Notes under the pieces: model-generated | What the model was told of the DNA's origin: nothing | The model's input: the letters and a program-made list of their open reading frames with translations, nothing else | Database searches by the model: none | Shown here: piece by piece, positions 11,817-23,829 of the stretch | Numbering within the stretch: position 1 is the first letter of the stretch | How the letters are laid out: each line of letters opens with the position of its first letter | Source of the DNA: Impatiens glandulifera | Taxonomy: Eukaryota > Streptophyta > Magnoliopsida > Ericales > Balsaminaceae | Assembly: GCF_907164915.1 (NCBI RefSeq) | Contig: NC_061863.1 | Span: 21,460,710 to 21,524,709 of the forward strand | Direction of reading: 5' to 3' | DNA length: 64,000 bases | Position numbers and translations under genes: made by a program

Positions 11817-11828
11817 TGGTATCAGAGC
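11817..11828 (+). other. Primer-binding site of element A
   Basis: TGGTATCAGAGC, complementary to the 3' end of initiator tRNA-Met, the usual copia primer. An ATG at 11,830 abuts it, but the gag start homologous to that of C is at 11,863. Confidence 0.85.
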
Positions 11829-11862
11829 GATGTTTTCTATTCTCAAGCAATCATATATCATC

Positions 11863-13577
11863 ATGTCTTTCATCAACAAGCCTCTCATGTTCTACATTGA
11901 AGAGTATGTTGATTGGAAGATTCGCATGGAGGTGCATCTAGCCTCCCAATATGACGATATGTGGTTCTTTATCACTAATGGAACGATAAAGATTGAAAAG
12001 GAAAGATGCGAGTGGACAGCTGAATATAAAAGAAAGAACAACCTCGATAACTTGGCCAAAAATACATTGTACAAAACTCTTGACAAGAACATGTTTGCAA
12101 AGATAAAAGCATGTTCTACCGCCAAGGAAATATGGGAGAAGATTATCCAACTGTGTGAGGGCAACAAACAAACTAGAGAAAACAAGCTCATGGTTGCTAC
12201 TCAAAAGTTCAATAGCATCAAGATGCACCTAGGGGAGTCGATGAACGAGTTTGACGAACGCTTCACCAACATCTTTATTGAATTTTCAACTCTGGGAAAG
12301 GTCTATATCAACAAAGAAATCATCATCAAGGCATTGAAGACTCTTCCTAGTGCTTGGGACATTAAGATAATGGTTATGAGGGAGTCTAGAAACCTCCACA
12401 AGATGGAGTTTCATGACATGTTTGCTGATCTGAAAGCCCATGAGTTCGAAATGAACTCAAGGAATGAAGACAAGCCCTCATCCTCGACCGTGACTCAAGC
12501 GTTGGTGTCCTCTATGGAGCTAATAGTTCCCTCACCCATCAAGTCAGCTGAGCAGTTCAGCAAAGATGCAATGACTTTACTTGTCAAGAAGCTTGGCAAA
12601 TTCATGAGAAAAAATCAATCCAACCCTTCTTTCAACAACAATAACAACTCTAATGATCACAAGGCTAACGTTCGTTGTTTTAACTATGACACTTTAGGTC
12701 ACTACAAGTCGGAATGTCGGAAGCCAAGGAGAGACGACAAGAATCAAGTTGATCAAAATAATAAGAAGGATCAGAAAGCAATGTTAGTAGAGGAAAGTAG
12801 AAACAAGTGGGCCCAAAGTGACTCGGACTCCAGCTCCTCAAGTGATAGTGATGATTAAGAAGTCAAGTGCTTCATGGACAATGATGAAGAGGTTTTTGAC
12901 TTTGCCTCTGAAGAGTTCACTTGAGATGACTTGATTATTTCACTCATTTACATGGTCATTGAGTACAAGAAATTGTCTAATATCATTTCAACTCAACCAG
13001 TAAAACATATGAAGTATCCTCTAAGAATGACAAGCTCAAGGAGACAGTTCAACTGTTTACCAAAGAAAACGAGAGAGCCAACTATGTGTTTGCTGCATGG
13101 ACGAAGTCTGGGGATGCAGTCAATTAGATGATAAGTCAGCTGAGGTCTGCCAAATGCAAATTTGGTCTAGGCTATGACAACAGCAACCCAGATAAGTCAT
13201 GCAAGAAGTTGAAACCCAAGAAAGGCAAACTTCCTTGTACAAGTTTTGTCAAGGGTACCTCAACTAACAATCAAGCAAATCACGATGTAGATGAGTCATT
13301 AATTAAAAAGGAACTAAAATATGTAGAGCCAACTGATAACTCAAGGTGGCTTAATCCTGAGAAAAGGAAAGCCAACCGGTCAGCTGAACGTAAACTTGAT
13401 AGACGACCAAGAAGGCCTAATCAAAGTTCATCATAAAAAACTTATGACTCATCTAAAGGCAGACAGAGAGATGTCAAACCTAATGCAAGTAAAATTATTA
13501 AGACTAATACTAAGAGATCCATCAAAGTAACACAAGTATGGATCCCCAAAGGAGTGATTAACCATGGACCCAATTAA
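11863..13577 (+). pseudogene. Element A gag, disrupted
   Basis: Gag forms the virus-like particle and binds RNA. I start at 11,863 (MSFINKPLMF) because it aligns with the starts in elements C and B. The first 331 codons (to 12,858) are open: a copia gag domain with landmarks VDWKIRM, CEGNKQTRENK-MVATQKF and LPSAWDIK-MVMRES. The zinc knuckle near 12,687-12,728 reads CFNYDTLGHYKSEC, so the second Cys has become Tyr. After the TAA at 12,856 the homologous text continues through shifted frames to VWIPKGVINHGPN and the TAA at 13,575-13,577, the position at which gag also ends in B and C. The tail is Lys/Ser-rich. Confidence 0.7.
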
Positions 13578-13644
13578 ATATGGGTACCAAAGGTGTAAAT
13601 AGTTTCATTCGCATGATAAACATGTTAGCTACCTAGAGGATTTA

Positions 13645-14918
13645 GAATGGTATTTGGAAAATGGATGCTCAAGGCATATGACCGAAAATAGCAAGCTTCT
13701 AACCAACGTTGTAAAAGAATCTAGATCAAGAATCACATTTGGTGAAAACTCCAAGGGTAAGACCGTGGGCAATGTTAAGATTGTCTATGGTAACCTCACC
13801 ATAAACAATGTGTTACTTATTGAAAATTTGTGCTACAACTTTCTTAATATAAGTCAAATGTGTGATATATGATATCTTGTTGAATTCCATAAGCAAGCAT
13901 GCATAGTCAAGGATCAACAAGGAAGTACTCTATTGACCGGACATAGGACAAGTAATGTTTATAAGGTCAACTGGAAGAACAAATCATCTAATCGTATTTG
14001 CATGATATATAAGAATGATCAAAATTGACTTTGGCATAAGAGACTTAACCACCTATACTTTAAGACTATCAACTCTATATGTTATAAGGAATTAGTTGTA
14101 GGAATCCATAAGTTGAAGTTTTCTAAAGATAAAGTTTGTTTTGCTTGCCAGATGGGCAAACAGATTAAATCAACCTTTAAAAGTATAGGTAATCTTTAGT
14201 CTGAAAGGTATTTAGAACTCTTGTATATGTACCTTTTCGGTCCAATTAAGGTAACTATCTTAGGAGGCATGAGATATACCTTAGTAATTATTGATGACTA
14301 CTCTAGGTTTCCTTGGGTTATTTTCTTACCTTCTAAAGATCAAGCTACTTCTAATTTGATTAAGATGATTAAAAGAGTGCAAAATGAAAAATCGGTAAGC
14401 ATAATTAAAATTAGAAGTTATAGGGGCATTGAGTTCACTAACAGGACTTTGTCTTCTTACCTTGAAGAGTCTAGTATTAGACACGAGTTGTCTATTTCCA
14501 GAACTCCACAACAAAATGGCTTGACTGAAAGGAGAAACAAAACCCTTAAGGAAGCGGCTAGATCAATGATAGCCGACTCCGTCGTGGCTCAAAAGTTTTG
14601 GGCAGAGACTATCAATACATCATGTCTTACTTAAAATCGATCAATGAATAATAAAAGATTTAATAAGACGCCTTATGAGATTTACCATGGCCAAACTCCT
14701 AATATTCAATACTTTAGGATCTTTTGATGTAAGTGTTACATTCATAATAATGGCAAGAATTATTTGACCGCTTTTGATGCCAAAACCGATGTTGATATTA
14801 TGTTAGGATATTCCTCAATCAGTAAAACTTATAGAGTGTATAATAAGCAAACTTTAATTGTTGAAGAATCATCCCATGTTGTGTTTGATGAGTCTATCGA
14901 AATTAATACCTCTAATTG
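13645..14918 (+). pseudogene. Element A pol, protease and integrase part, disrupted
   Basis: Protease and integrase of a copia polyprotein. The protease motif at 13,645-13,680 reads EWYLENGCSRHMT where C has [13 protein letters not shown], so the catalytic Asp is gone. Integrase follows: an HHCC-like region (LWHKRLNHL equivalent near 14,030, CQMGKQ near 14,150), then the core. Both catalytic Asp residues are replaced by Tyr (MYLFGP near 14,229; SYRGIEF near 14,418), while the Glu in NGLTERRN (near 14,526) remains. There are stops at several sites and an early one after SQMCDI (13,870). The frame reaches the end of the IN extension (HVVFDESIE, near 14,900) and is then interrupted by an unrelated chromovirus fragment. 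Confidence 0.75.
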
Positions 14919-15565
14919 AAGATGGAGAGGGCTGTTGGTTCAAGAATAAGAAAAGTAGATGAGAAGATAATCCTCACAAAAGAGAGAGAAATGGGTGAAA
15001 GACCTGCACCCATCTTTCTTTGCATGATTGCCAAGTGGCACATAAATATTTCCACCCCCTCATTTCTACTTAATATTAGTATTCAACCCCCCTTTTATCC
15101 TAACTTTAACTTTTACTCCAAAATCTTAATTCTTCATTCACAATTTAATAATATTAAATCTTGATTATTACAATCTACCCCTCTTAAATAAAATTTTGTC
15201 CCCAAAATTACTTACTCGAAAAGCTCTGGATACTTGTCCATCATATCTTGTTGTCGTTCCCACGTTGCTTCGTTAATGCCATGATTCTTCCATAAGACTT
15301 TTACTAGAGGAATTGACTTGTTGCGTAAGAATTTAACAGAAGATTCTAAAATTTGTACTGGTTTTTCCTCATAACTCAAAGCTGGTTGAACTTCGATATT
15401 TCTTTGTTCCACAACATGAGTCGGATCGCGCATACATTTGCGTAACATGGACACATGGAAGACATTATGGACTCCTTCCATTGACACAGGCAATTGAAGT
15501 TTGTAGGCCGCAGCACCTATCTTCCGCTTCTGGGAGATCAAACGGAGCTCGATTAGTTTCTGCTA
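14919..15565 (-). mobile_element. Chromovirus (Tekay-like gypsy) 3' fragment inserted in element A
   Basis: On the minus strand 15,541-15,212 encodes about 109 residues of integrase C-terminus plus chromodomain: [23 protein letters not shown], then VKVLWKNHGINEATWE and YPELFE, the standard end of Tekay/Del-type chromovirus pol. It is followed (leftwards) by a polypurine tract, AAGAGGGGTAGATTG on the minus strand near 15,171-15,185, and about 250 bp that look like the start of its LTR (TGTAATAATCAAG...). The fragment therefore contains pol end, PPT and partial LTR. Element A resumes by about 15,593. No target duplication was found; ends are approximate. Confidence 0.7.
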
Positions 15566-15592
15566 GACAAGAAATGAAGAACATAACCAATA

Positions 15593-17456
15593 CAGGGAAC
15601 AAGGCCATTGATTTGTCTAATAGAATTTAAAATATCACTCTCCAATATGATAGCGAAGATGAAGTCCAGATCAACCGAAACATTGCTTCTGACCAGACGG
15701 CTAAGAATGTTGAAGCTCAACATGAACAAACTGTATCTCAGTAGGTGACTAACAGTCTAGATAATGCTGAGCAAACCGGTCGGTCAGATCTTGATCAGCC
15801 AACCGGTCGGTCAAATCTCGATCAAATAACCGGTCGGTTAGAAAATGTTTCGGGACCAAACTTTAAATGAAATAGAAATCCTCCTCCTGAGTTTATACTA
15901 GGTAACCCCTCTACGCCTCTTAGGACTAGACATCAGCTGTTAGATGAGTATGCAAACTCTACTTTAATCTCATAGATTAAACCTAAGAAGGTTGACGAAG
16001 CATTCTTTTGATCCTGATTGGATCCTTGCAATGCAAGAGGAGTATGGCATTTGGTTCCAAGACCAGATAATCAATCTGTCATTGGAACTAGATGGGTCTT
16101 TCACAACAAACTTAATGAAGATGGTTTGGTTACGAGGAACAAAACTAGATTAGTGGCTCAAGGATATAGACAAGAGGAAGACATTGACTTTGAGGAGTCT
16201 TTCGCTCCTGTGGCCAGACTTGAGGCCATTCGAATCTTTCGTCCATTTGCTGCTTTTAAAAACTTCAAGGTTTTTCAAATGCACGTTAAGAATGTCTTTC
16301 TTAATAGAATAATTAGTGAGAAGGTGTACGTTGAGCAACCTCCTAGTTTTAAAAATCCTACCTTGATGAACCATGTTTTTAGACTAGATAAAGCATTATA
16401 TGGTCTTAAATAGGCTCCTAGAGCCTGGTATGATACACTTACCAAGTTCCTATTTGATCATGACTTTACAATAGGTTCTGTTGATAAGACATTGTTTAAA
16501 TTTGTCGATGATTCTCACATTTTACTTGTCTGAATATATATTGATGACATTATTTTTGGGTCAACTAACCCCAAGCTATGTGAGAAGTTCTCTAAGATGA
16601 TGATAAATAAATTCGAGATGAGCATGATGGGGAGCTAAGCTTCTTCTTGGGCCTTCAAGTTCGTCAACTTTAAGGAGGCAGCTTCATCAACTAAGAAAAG
16701 TACACAAAAGAGATGCTTAAAAAGTTTGGCATGGATAGTTACTCTGCTACCTCAACACCAATGAGCTCATCGATCAAACTTGATAATGATGAAGATGGTC
16801 AAAGCATTGACATCACTACCTATCGTGGGATCATTGACTCCATGCTCTATCTATAGAAAACATGACAGATATCCTCTTCGCTATTGGCATTTCTGGGAGA
16901 TTTCAGACTATCCCTAAAGAATCCCATTATGTAGCTACTAAAAGAATTTTGAAATATCTAAAGGGAACTCAAAATATGGGATTGTGGTATTCGAAGGATT
17001 CTACTTTCTATTTAATAAGTTACTCTGATGCAGACTATGCATGTTGTAAGGTAGATAGGAAGAGCACCAGTAGAACATGTCAATTCCTTGGTGATCGTCT
17101 TGTCTCATGGTATAGCAAGAAATAAACTTCCATAACAACCTCAATGGCTGAAGCAGAATATCTAGTTACTGTGGATTCAACAACAACTGAAAGAATTCGG
17201 TATCCTGGCTGAGGAGTCTCCAATCTTCTATGACAACACGACCACGATAACTATAACCTACAATCTGATGTTTCATTCGAGGACCAAGCACATAGACATC
17301 AGCCACCACTTCATCCGAGATCATATTTCCCTGAAGCATATTCGGTTGGAATACGTGTCAACAGATCAACAAGTGGTCGGCATTTTCACCAAGCCACTCC
17401 CTGAGACTAAGTTTTCCTAATTTAGAAATATTTTGGGTCTTCTAGACCTTAACTAA
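15593..17456 (+). pseudogene. Element A pol, reverse transcriptase and RNase H part, disrupted
   Basis: It starts with a linker containing three TGRS-type repeats (15,775-15,840), then reverse transcriptase: [32 protein letters not shown] and ALYGLK. The stop TAG at about 16,411 replaces a Gln codon. The catalytic motif reads YIDD (near 16,537-16,548) and is preceded by an in-frame TGA at 16,531-16,533, the same codon that is TAA in element C. RNase H follows with SDADYACCKVDRKSTS (16,862-17,125) and decayed AEAEYL, then the HHF-like end near 17,300. There are many frameshifts, so no active enzyme can be made. Confidence 0.75.
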
Positions 17457-18438
17457 ACTTTATATAAAAATATGGCATGCATAAGTTTAAGGAGAACCTC
17501 TTTCTCTTAAAAACACTTTTATTGCATTTGTCTTTATAAAAACTCCATGTATGAATTTAGGGAGAAATGTTCTATAAAACCGATTTTATTACATGCTTTT
17601 AAAAAATATTTCTAGCATAAATTTAGAGGGAAATGAGTTGGTAAATCAATCAGACAGAAATAATAGGGCGGATTTCTCGTTTTGAACCGATCATATCATT
17701 CGACCGAAACCATTGTAGATCAGACTGAAACCGCTTAAGTAACTTGGAATTTTAGCCGACAAGTTATTTACAATTTGAACAAAATACCGCTCGGTCAGTC
17801 CTCGCTATAAGCGGAAGTGGTTTTTTTCAAATAAATAACTGACTCATTAAATAGAGGACATGTAGAAAACACATCTATTTCGGTTATTTACATGAAAGTT
17901 TCAGTAGTCTCATCTTCGAACCAAAGTGGGACATCTGTCTTATTTTTTCATTATCTGTCTTTGTACCTTTTCCACTAAAACATTAACAGTTATATTTCGA
18001 AATATTTTGAGGAAATATATATTTTTTAAATTCTTTTAAAATATTCCCAAATATCGAATAACATGAAGACACATGTCTTTCATTATTAAAAATTATAACT
18101 TATATTCATTATTATGATATATCAATATAATTGTTACATGATTCTTATTCTTAATAAAGTAAATAATGATGAGTTCCCTTGGGAATATATTTTTAAAAAT
18201 GGCGCCTTATTTTTTTTCACAGCGTCTGGGAAACACGCCTCATTAATATGACGTTTTGTCTTCCTTTGCATTAAGTGCAGTTTGAAACACGTCTGTTCAT
18301 TCTTTTAAAAACATCGTGCATGTCAAAAATTTTGCATCACAATATTCTTGAGATCTTCCTAAAACCTAAAACTTCGATTGCTCTGCCTTCTCTCTAGAAA
18401 AACTTCTTAATCTTCTTCAGTTATTCTAGCTTCTTGCA
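17457..18438 (+). other. Element A spacer between pol and accessory ORF
   Basis: AT-rich spacer. Near 17,465-17,640 a phrase resembling TTTAGGGAGAAATG occurs three times (GCATAAGTTTAAGGAG, ATGAATTTAGGGAGAAATG, ATAAATTTAGAGGGAAATG). I see no convincing TATA box upstream of the accessory ATG here, unlike in B and C. The last 80 bp (CTAAAACTTCGATTG...TTCTCTCTAGAAAAAC) match the leader upstream of the accessory gene of B. Confidence 0.5.
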
Positions 18439-21400
18439 ATGGCTAAAGAAAATGCTTTCTCTAACAATATGATGCAGGTGGACTTCGAATCCATCTACAA
18501 CTCTAGGCTACCGGAGATGAACGCAGTTTTCCAATCTCTTGAGGCTTCCGGCCTCAAGAAGTTCCTAGGAGATCCCTTTATTAGCTACGACGAGGAAGTG
18601 CGGGTCTTCTTTGAATCTGCGAAGTTCATCGGAGATTCTATTTCGGAGAAGGTGCAAGAAACCAATATTATTCTATCAGAAGCCGCGTTCGTTGAGATTC
18701 TAAGGCTTCCAACGAAGGGCCATGACTTTTCTACGGAGATTATTTTCTGATATATTAGTCGAGATGCAAACTTATTTTTCGGATCTTGATGGTCCCATCA
18801 GCTGCAGCGGGAAGAAGAATCATCTAAAATGTGAATATCGTATTCTATGCGACCTCGTCGCCAAGTCACTTCAATGGAGGGGAGGAGCCTTTGATGCGAT
18901 AACTAAATTCAAGTTTGAAATGATGGCTGCGATAACAAGGGGAGTAGCCGTGAATTGGGGATCTGAGATGTTCAATATTCTATGCCAGATGGTGCTTCCT
19001 CACAACAAAAAAGTCTAGGCTTTTCAGTTCAGATTGACTGGATCTTGAAGCATATAGGAGTTCCTACCAGTTCGGGTACTCCTCTAAATCCCAATAAGGT
19101 CTTGTCCTCCATCTCGGTTGGAGGATATATTACCAGAACAAAGAAAGGAAAATAGTCTAACTCTGAGGACTCTGGACAATAGTCGAGTGGTGGTAAATTG
19201 GCGGGTGGTAAATCGGCGGACGGATCCAAATGTATTAATACCTTCAGTCGCGCAACATCTGCAAAGAGACTCAAATCTTCTGGAGTTGAATAGGCTGTGA
19301 GCTCCAACAACATTATCAAAAACAAACCTGAAGAAGCTGGAGAAAGCAACTCATCCCGTAAGAAGACTAGGTTTGAGTTAAATATCCCTACTCCTCCTCT
19401 TTTTGTTGCCTCTCCTTTACCGCTAGAAGGTTCTCTAGTAGATCATCCAAAGCGAAGGTTGTGACACCTATTGATATTCCGTTTGAACCTACAACTTTAG
19501 AGTTTCAAACAGTAGTCGCTATTGTTCCAACCGATGTGTTCGACACTTTTATTGCTGATCGGTCGGATGTTCTTCTCGCCGATCAGACAAAGGACGCAGT
19601 AGCCGACCAACCTGATACTGTTCCTATTATCCAGTAGGAGGTTCTAACTGTGGTTGAGATATCCTCAACAGGTAAGGATTTTGATAAGATGACCATTACT
19701 CAAGAGTCAATACCTATTCCTTCCAATCAACAAGAGGTTCTGCCCTCTTCGACTACGGTCGATGTGGAAGTGGAAGATGTCACAAATGTTATGGAGGGTT
19801 CTTCAATAGGTGCTACCTTAAATACGTTTTTCATCCTTTGCCCAGATGAGACGAGTCAGAGGAATCGTGATCAGGGAACCTGTAGAGGATCCAAAACCTG
19901 TCAAAGTTGTAGGGGTAGGGAAATGCATTCCTGAATCAACGCCCGATTCCCCTCTTGATGTCACTCATGAAGCTCAAGCCTCAATAAATCTGATAATTGA
20001 AGAGGTTGAAGCTGCTTCCAATGTCAAAATTAATTTATTTAATATTTGGCTCAGCGCAAGACTCTACATAAGCTTCAATGAAGTGCTCCCTGATGTTGCA
20101 GAAGATGAGAAATGGATTGAATTGCGGAAATTGGAAAATGTAATATTCTCCTTGACTAGAACCAAAGTTGTTTCTGAAGCCCTCAAAAGAAGAGAATTTG
20201 TGGCAGCCTATGCAAGAGGTCGTGCACTTTTTCCATTTTATACCAACTATAGAAAGAACTTCAATTAGTTTTGCTGATCCTACGAAAATGGTTGCGGAGG
20301 TGGTTAACCATCTTAGCGGGATAATGGAGGAGTATTGTTCCACTGCTCTTAAATTCATGCATGGCACATAATCCTCCAGTTCAGATGAATCTCGGGCTTC
20401 TACTCCTCGAACAGACTTAAACTATTATGATGAGAACGAGCCAATGGATTTCTTTGACGAAATGCCACTCCCTCAGGGAAATGTTCGATTTATCTTCAGA
20501 TCTGAACAGATCTTCGATGGAGGTGAGGAAACGTCGAAGGAGTATCTAATTGAGCATGAGAAGTCTTTTGCATAGGAACAAAGTTTTCAAATGTTTCTCT
20601 TTTGTGATCATTCACGACCATCCATTAAAGAGTAGTATCCCTTTTCTAAGGAAGAGATAGAGCACCATTGGGACTCTATGCGGGAAGATGAGCTACTATC
20701 TAATGAGAAAGTTTTAACATGTGTTACCCTTTCTAAGTCCGAAGAAAGTGAGAAATAAGATGAGGAAGATCAAGCATGTTCAAAACCATCGTCTGCAGCT
20801 GACGAGTTCCCTTTTCTTCTCCTCAAATTGAAAATACTCCCCCGACAGGTGTTGAATCATCTCCTCTAGAAGAGTAGGAGGCTAAGGAGAAGGTGTACGA
20901 AACTCAAAGATCCAAGCAACCGACTCCTACTAACTCTCTTAATGGTATGTCATTCAAATCCAAAGAAATTTCGGGTTGTATCCGTAAACTGTGCAATGAG
21001 GTTCTTAGAGATGAGGTCGGTACTCAAGCAATAATTTATGCACCTCATCCTCAAGCTCCATCGTAGAACGTAGAAACAGAGTTATCCATTCAAGTTAGTT
21101 CTCATCCTGCACCTCTTCGTTTTGTCCCTATTGGCTTCCACCTATCTGTCCATTCTCAATCCGAAGAGGAGTCTCCAAGAACAATGAACATCTACCAAAT
21201 TGTCATGGAGGCTCTGGCTCCGTGACTTGAAGCATTTCAATCCTTTAGCTCAAGGTTGGACCGCATAGAGAGTTTATTTGCATCATCATCGGTTGCGCAT
21301 GCCGAGCTAGCCGTGGCTCATAAGACCATATAAGGAAACATTATTGGCAACATGCAAGAGCTTTTTAGGATGAGAAATCAACTAACTAGGATGGAATCCC

Positions 21401-21880
21401 TTTTCGACACGAATCTCACTCTTCATGGAGTAGACTAAATCTTCAGTTGATCTTCTTACCTCTCAAATGATGGAAATGGAAAAATATCTTAAGGAAACTG
21501 AAGTAGAAAGAATTGAAGAAGCTGATGCAGTTGCGCGCAGATTTCAAGATGAGGAGAATGCAGCTGTTGAGGCTACTAAACAATCTGCTAAAGTTGATGA
21601 CCCTGATGACATTACTTCGGAAGAAATGAAGAATTAAGGAATTTTCACCCTCACAATTCTCGTTCCAAATGTAAGTCCTCTTCAAGCGGTCAGATGGTTG
21701 CTCATAACAGGTCCAATCATGCTCCCCGAGGCGGTGGCTCTCGAGCTCAAAGAGGAAGAGGACGTGGACAAATTTCATGTGGTCGTGTTGAAGGAAACTT
21801 TGTTACTAAATTGATGGAGGACATTGAAGACAGAACCATAAGAGGGGATTCTAAAATTCTTTACTTTATGTCCTTTTAAT
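18439..21880 (+). pseudogene. Element A accessory ORF (post-pol gene), disrupted
   Basis: A long third gene downstream of pol, broken by frameshifts and stops. The N-terminal domain begins MAKENAF and contains MQVDFESIY, ASGLKKFLGDP, VRVFFESAKF, then after a frameshift near 18,720-18,750 KNHLKCEYRILCDLVAKSL and VNWGSEMFNILCQMV. These motifs recur in B and in the three C copies. A middle part at 19,846-20,268 (PKPVKVVG..., INLIIEEVE, SEALKRREF, RGRALFPF) aligns with 47,561-47,986 of B. Downstream are acidic segments, a probable coiled coil (near 21,470-21,600) and an RGG-type tail (APRGGGSRAQRGRGRG, 21,718-21,766). No signal peptide or membrane helix is visible, so I do not call it env. Function unknown; the tail suggests RNA binding. 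Confidence 0.6.
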
Positions 21881-21995
21881 TATGAACTCCTTGAAATGAT
21901 TTTGTTGAATTGCTGCTCTTGACTAATGCATTTCGTGACTTGGTTATCAAACAGGGAAAGTTGCTTGATACATGTTTAAAATATAATCAATTACT

Positions 21996-22271
21996 AGTTT
22001 TGATCATTTTTAGAACAAACAATCAAAGAGGGAAAATAGCTAGATATACATTATTGACTTTGATAATTTATTCTAAACAATCAAAGAGGGAGAAATTGTA
22101 AGATTAAAGTCACTAATTAACTTAGGATAATTAATCGACGTTATAAAATTATTGGGTTTTGATGATAATCAAAAAGAGAGAAATTGTCAGATTAAATTAA
22201 TCTAGGACATTTGCTATAATAATTCTACCGGGTTTTGATAATTTCACTTAAATAATCAAAAAGGGAGAAAT
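21996..22271 (+). repeat. Four tandem polypurine-tract modules (element A)
   Basis: Four copies of a module TTTTGATAATTT-(spacer)-AATCAAA(A/G)AGGGAGAAATTGTNAGATT lie at about 21,996-22,046, 22,058-22,105, 22,155-22,193 and 22,230-22,280. Only the last abuts the 3' LTR, so it is the probable functional plus-strand primer site; each upstream copy also mimics the first bases of the LTR. Confidence 0.75.
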
Positions 22272-22503
22272 TGTTAGATTAAAGTATTTTATTAAGTTTA
22301 AGTGTATTAATAAGACTGAGTTGTGTTATTGATTATGTATAGGGTCAAAGTAAAGAAAACCGAAATGGGAATCAGTCCGATATTTGATTAAATTTTGTAT
22401 TTGATCAACTTCGGTATTTTAGAGAAGCGCGTTCGGTTTTCTGTTCAGCTTTAGTTTTGGAGAAGAGCTTTCGGTTTTCTGTTTGGCTTCGGTTTTGCAG
22501 AAG
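22272..22503 (+). repeat. 3' LTR of element A, truncated (LTR3)
   Basis: Starts TGTTAGATTAAAG and follows LTR1 closely (GACTGAGTTGTGTTATTG, AAAACCGAAATGGGAATCA, CTTCGGTATTTTAGAGAAG) for about 232 bp, then breaks off near 22,503. Confidence 0.7.
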
Positions 22504-23025
22504 TCTTTTGAAATATTAGCGTACTATAAGTTGGTATGAAGGATAATCCAACCTATACAGACTAGAGATCTCAAGAACTAGGTTCAATGGGACAACTTAA
22601 TTGTACTGATTTGGAAAGTTATTGTTGAGGATTAATCCTATAACGAAACAATATATATTTTGACAAGGATAAACATATCGTTTTTAATGATTCTTTGTGA
22701 GAAAAGAGATCACCTATGTGAGGGAGAAGTGGGGTCGCTTTGAAATAATTGCGGCTAAATTCAAGACCCTCATAGAACCAGGCACGTATTCCATGGCCTT
22801 AACGGACACAACCATGAGAGTTTGACATTTATTAGGAAGAATTCTATGTGAAAGTGTGTAATCGTTTACACAAATGAAAGAATAGTTCAAGGATATCGAG
22901 TTTACTAGTCGGCTAGTAAAGTTATATACTTTCATAAGAGAAAGTTTACAGGGTTACACCTACCTATCTTATGTAAAATTCAACTGTTAAATCATTCACC
23001 GGGTTTATCTTTCAATTTCCATTAA
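22504..23025 (+). mobile_element. 3' internal region of a different copia element
   Basis: No open frame. The phrases AGACCCTCATAGAACCAGGC, ATGGCCTTAACGGACACAAC and AGAATAGTTCAAGGATATCG look like the non-coding region between pol and the 3' LTR of a plant copia family. That assignment is from memory of such regions and from its position before an LTR. Confidence 0.4.
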
Positions 23026-23829
23026 TGTTAGAGATTGCTGGAATTTTAAACTAATTCATAAATTCCATTAATGAAAGGAAATGAGAATTTGGGTAAATAA
23101 AATCAAATAAAATTCAAACGAAATTCACACGAAATTCAAATGTGAATTAAACTAAAATTTGATCCAAATAATTAAATTATTATAATTAATTTGTTATTTA
23201 TGTAATTAATATTTAATGACTTGAAGAATAATTATCAAATTAAATATTTTTAACTTTGTTAATTGTCATTGTAACCTTCATGATATTATTGCTATTAATT
23301 TATTAGCAATTTTGAAAATCATGTAACGTGTATTTTTTAATGAAGAGAAAATGCAAAGGACAATGAAGAGGCAATCAAGGTCATCCGTTAGATCAAATTA
23401 ATGGTTAATTTTATTTTATGAAAGTTTATCTTTTCAATAATATAAAACCCCTCATCTTACAATTTGTCACTCTAGAATTCTAAAAGTCTTTCTGTTCTTT
23501 GTGAGTGTTCTTCGAGTTTCTTGACTCGACCATTTCTATGCAAAACCCGATGATTGTGATTCAAGTACATTGATTAAGTTCAATGCGTAGTGATTCTAGT
23601 ACAGAATCACTACTGGATTCGTTGTACCTTGGGAGACAGTCATCTGCAATAAGCTCCAACACAAACGGGAGACGATGGAACTGTTTTAAAGAAAATGTGT
23701 TTAACACATGCCTCGAATCAATATCTCAATTTTGTAATTTTGTTCTTCTTTATATTTAATTTAATTTAATTTATTTGTAATATCATATGTATATACATTT
23801 TATGTAATTTAAAGACAAGATATCTAACA
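23026..23829 (+). repeat. Copia LTR, 804 bp
   Basis: Terminal inverted ends TGTTAGA...TATCTAACA, a TATA box AATATAAAACCCC at 23,438-23,450, and a T-rich region after it. It is not followed by a primer-binding site, so it is a 3' or solo LTR. I could not match a target duplication (CATTAA left, GTCCA right). Confidence 0.55.

Larger units (their letters stand above)
10271..22503 (+). mobile_element. Element A: decayed SIRE-like copia retrotransposon
   Basis: 5' LTR2 10,271-11,814, PBS, gag, pol, an accessory ORF, four polypurine modules and the first 232 bp of a 3' LTR. Order PR-IN-RT-RH places it in Ty1/copia. The long post-pol region with an extra ORF, and the CSRHMT-type protease context, suggest the SIRE group. 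Coding parts carry many stops, frameshifts and lost catalytic residues. Because LTR2 has a polypurine tract on its left and a PBS on its right, it served as 3' LTR of one copy and 5' LTR of this one. No target duplication can be defined, since the 3' LTR is truncated. Confidence 0.75.

Noticed and set aside
11817..11828. tRNA-Met-like sequence as a tRNA gene
   Set aside because: It is a 12-14-nt primer-binding site next to an LTR; no tRNA cloverleaf surrounds it. No other tRNA or rRNA gene was recognised in the window.
23026..23829. Pairing this LTR with the one ending at 7,682
   Set aside because: Their ends differ (TATCTAACA versus GAATCAACA) and no shared internal sequence was seen.
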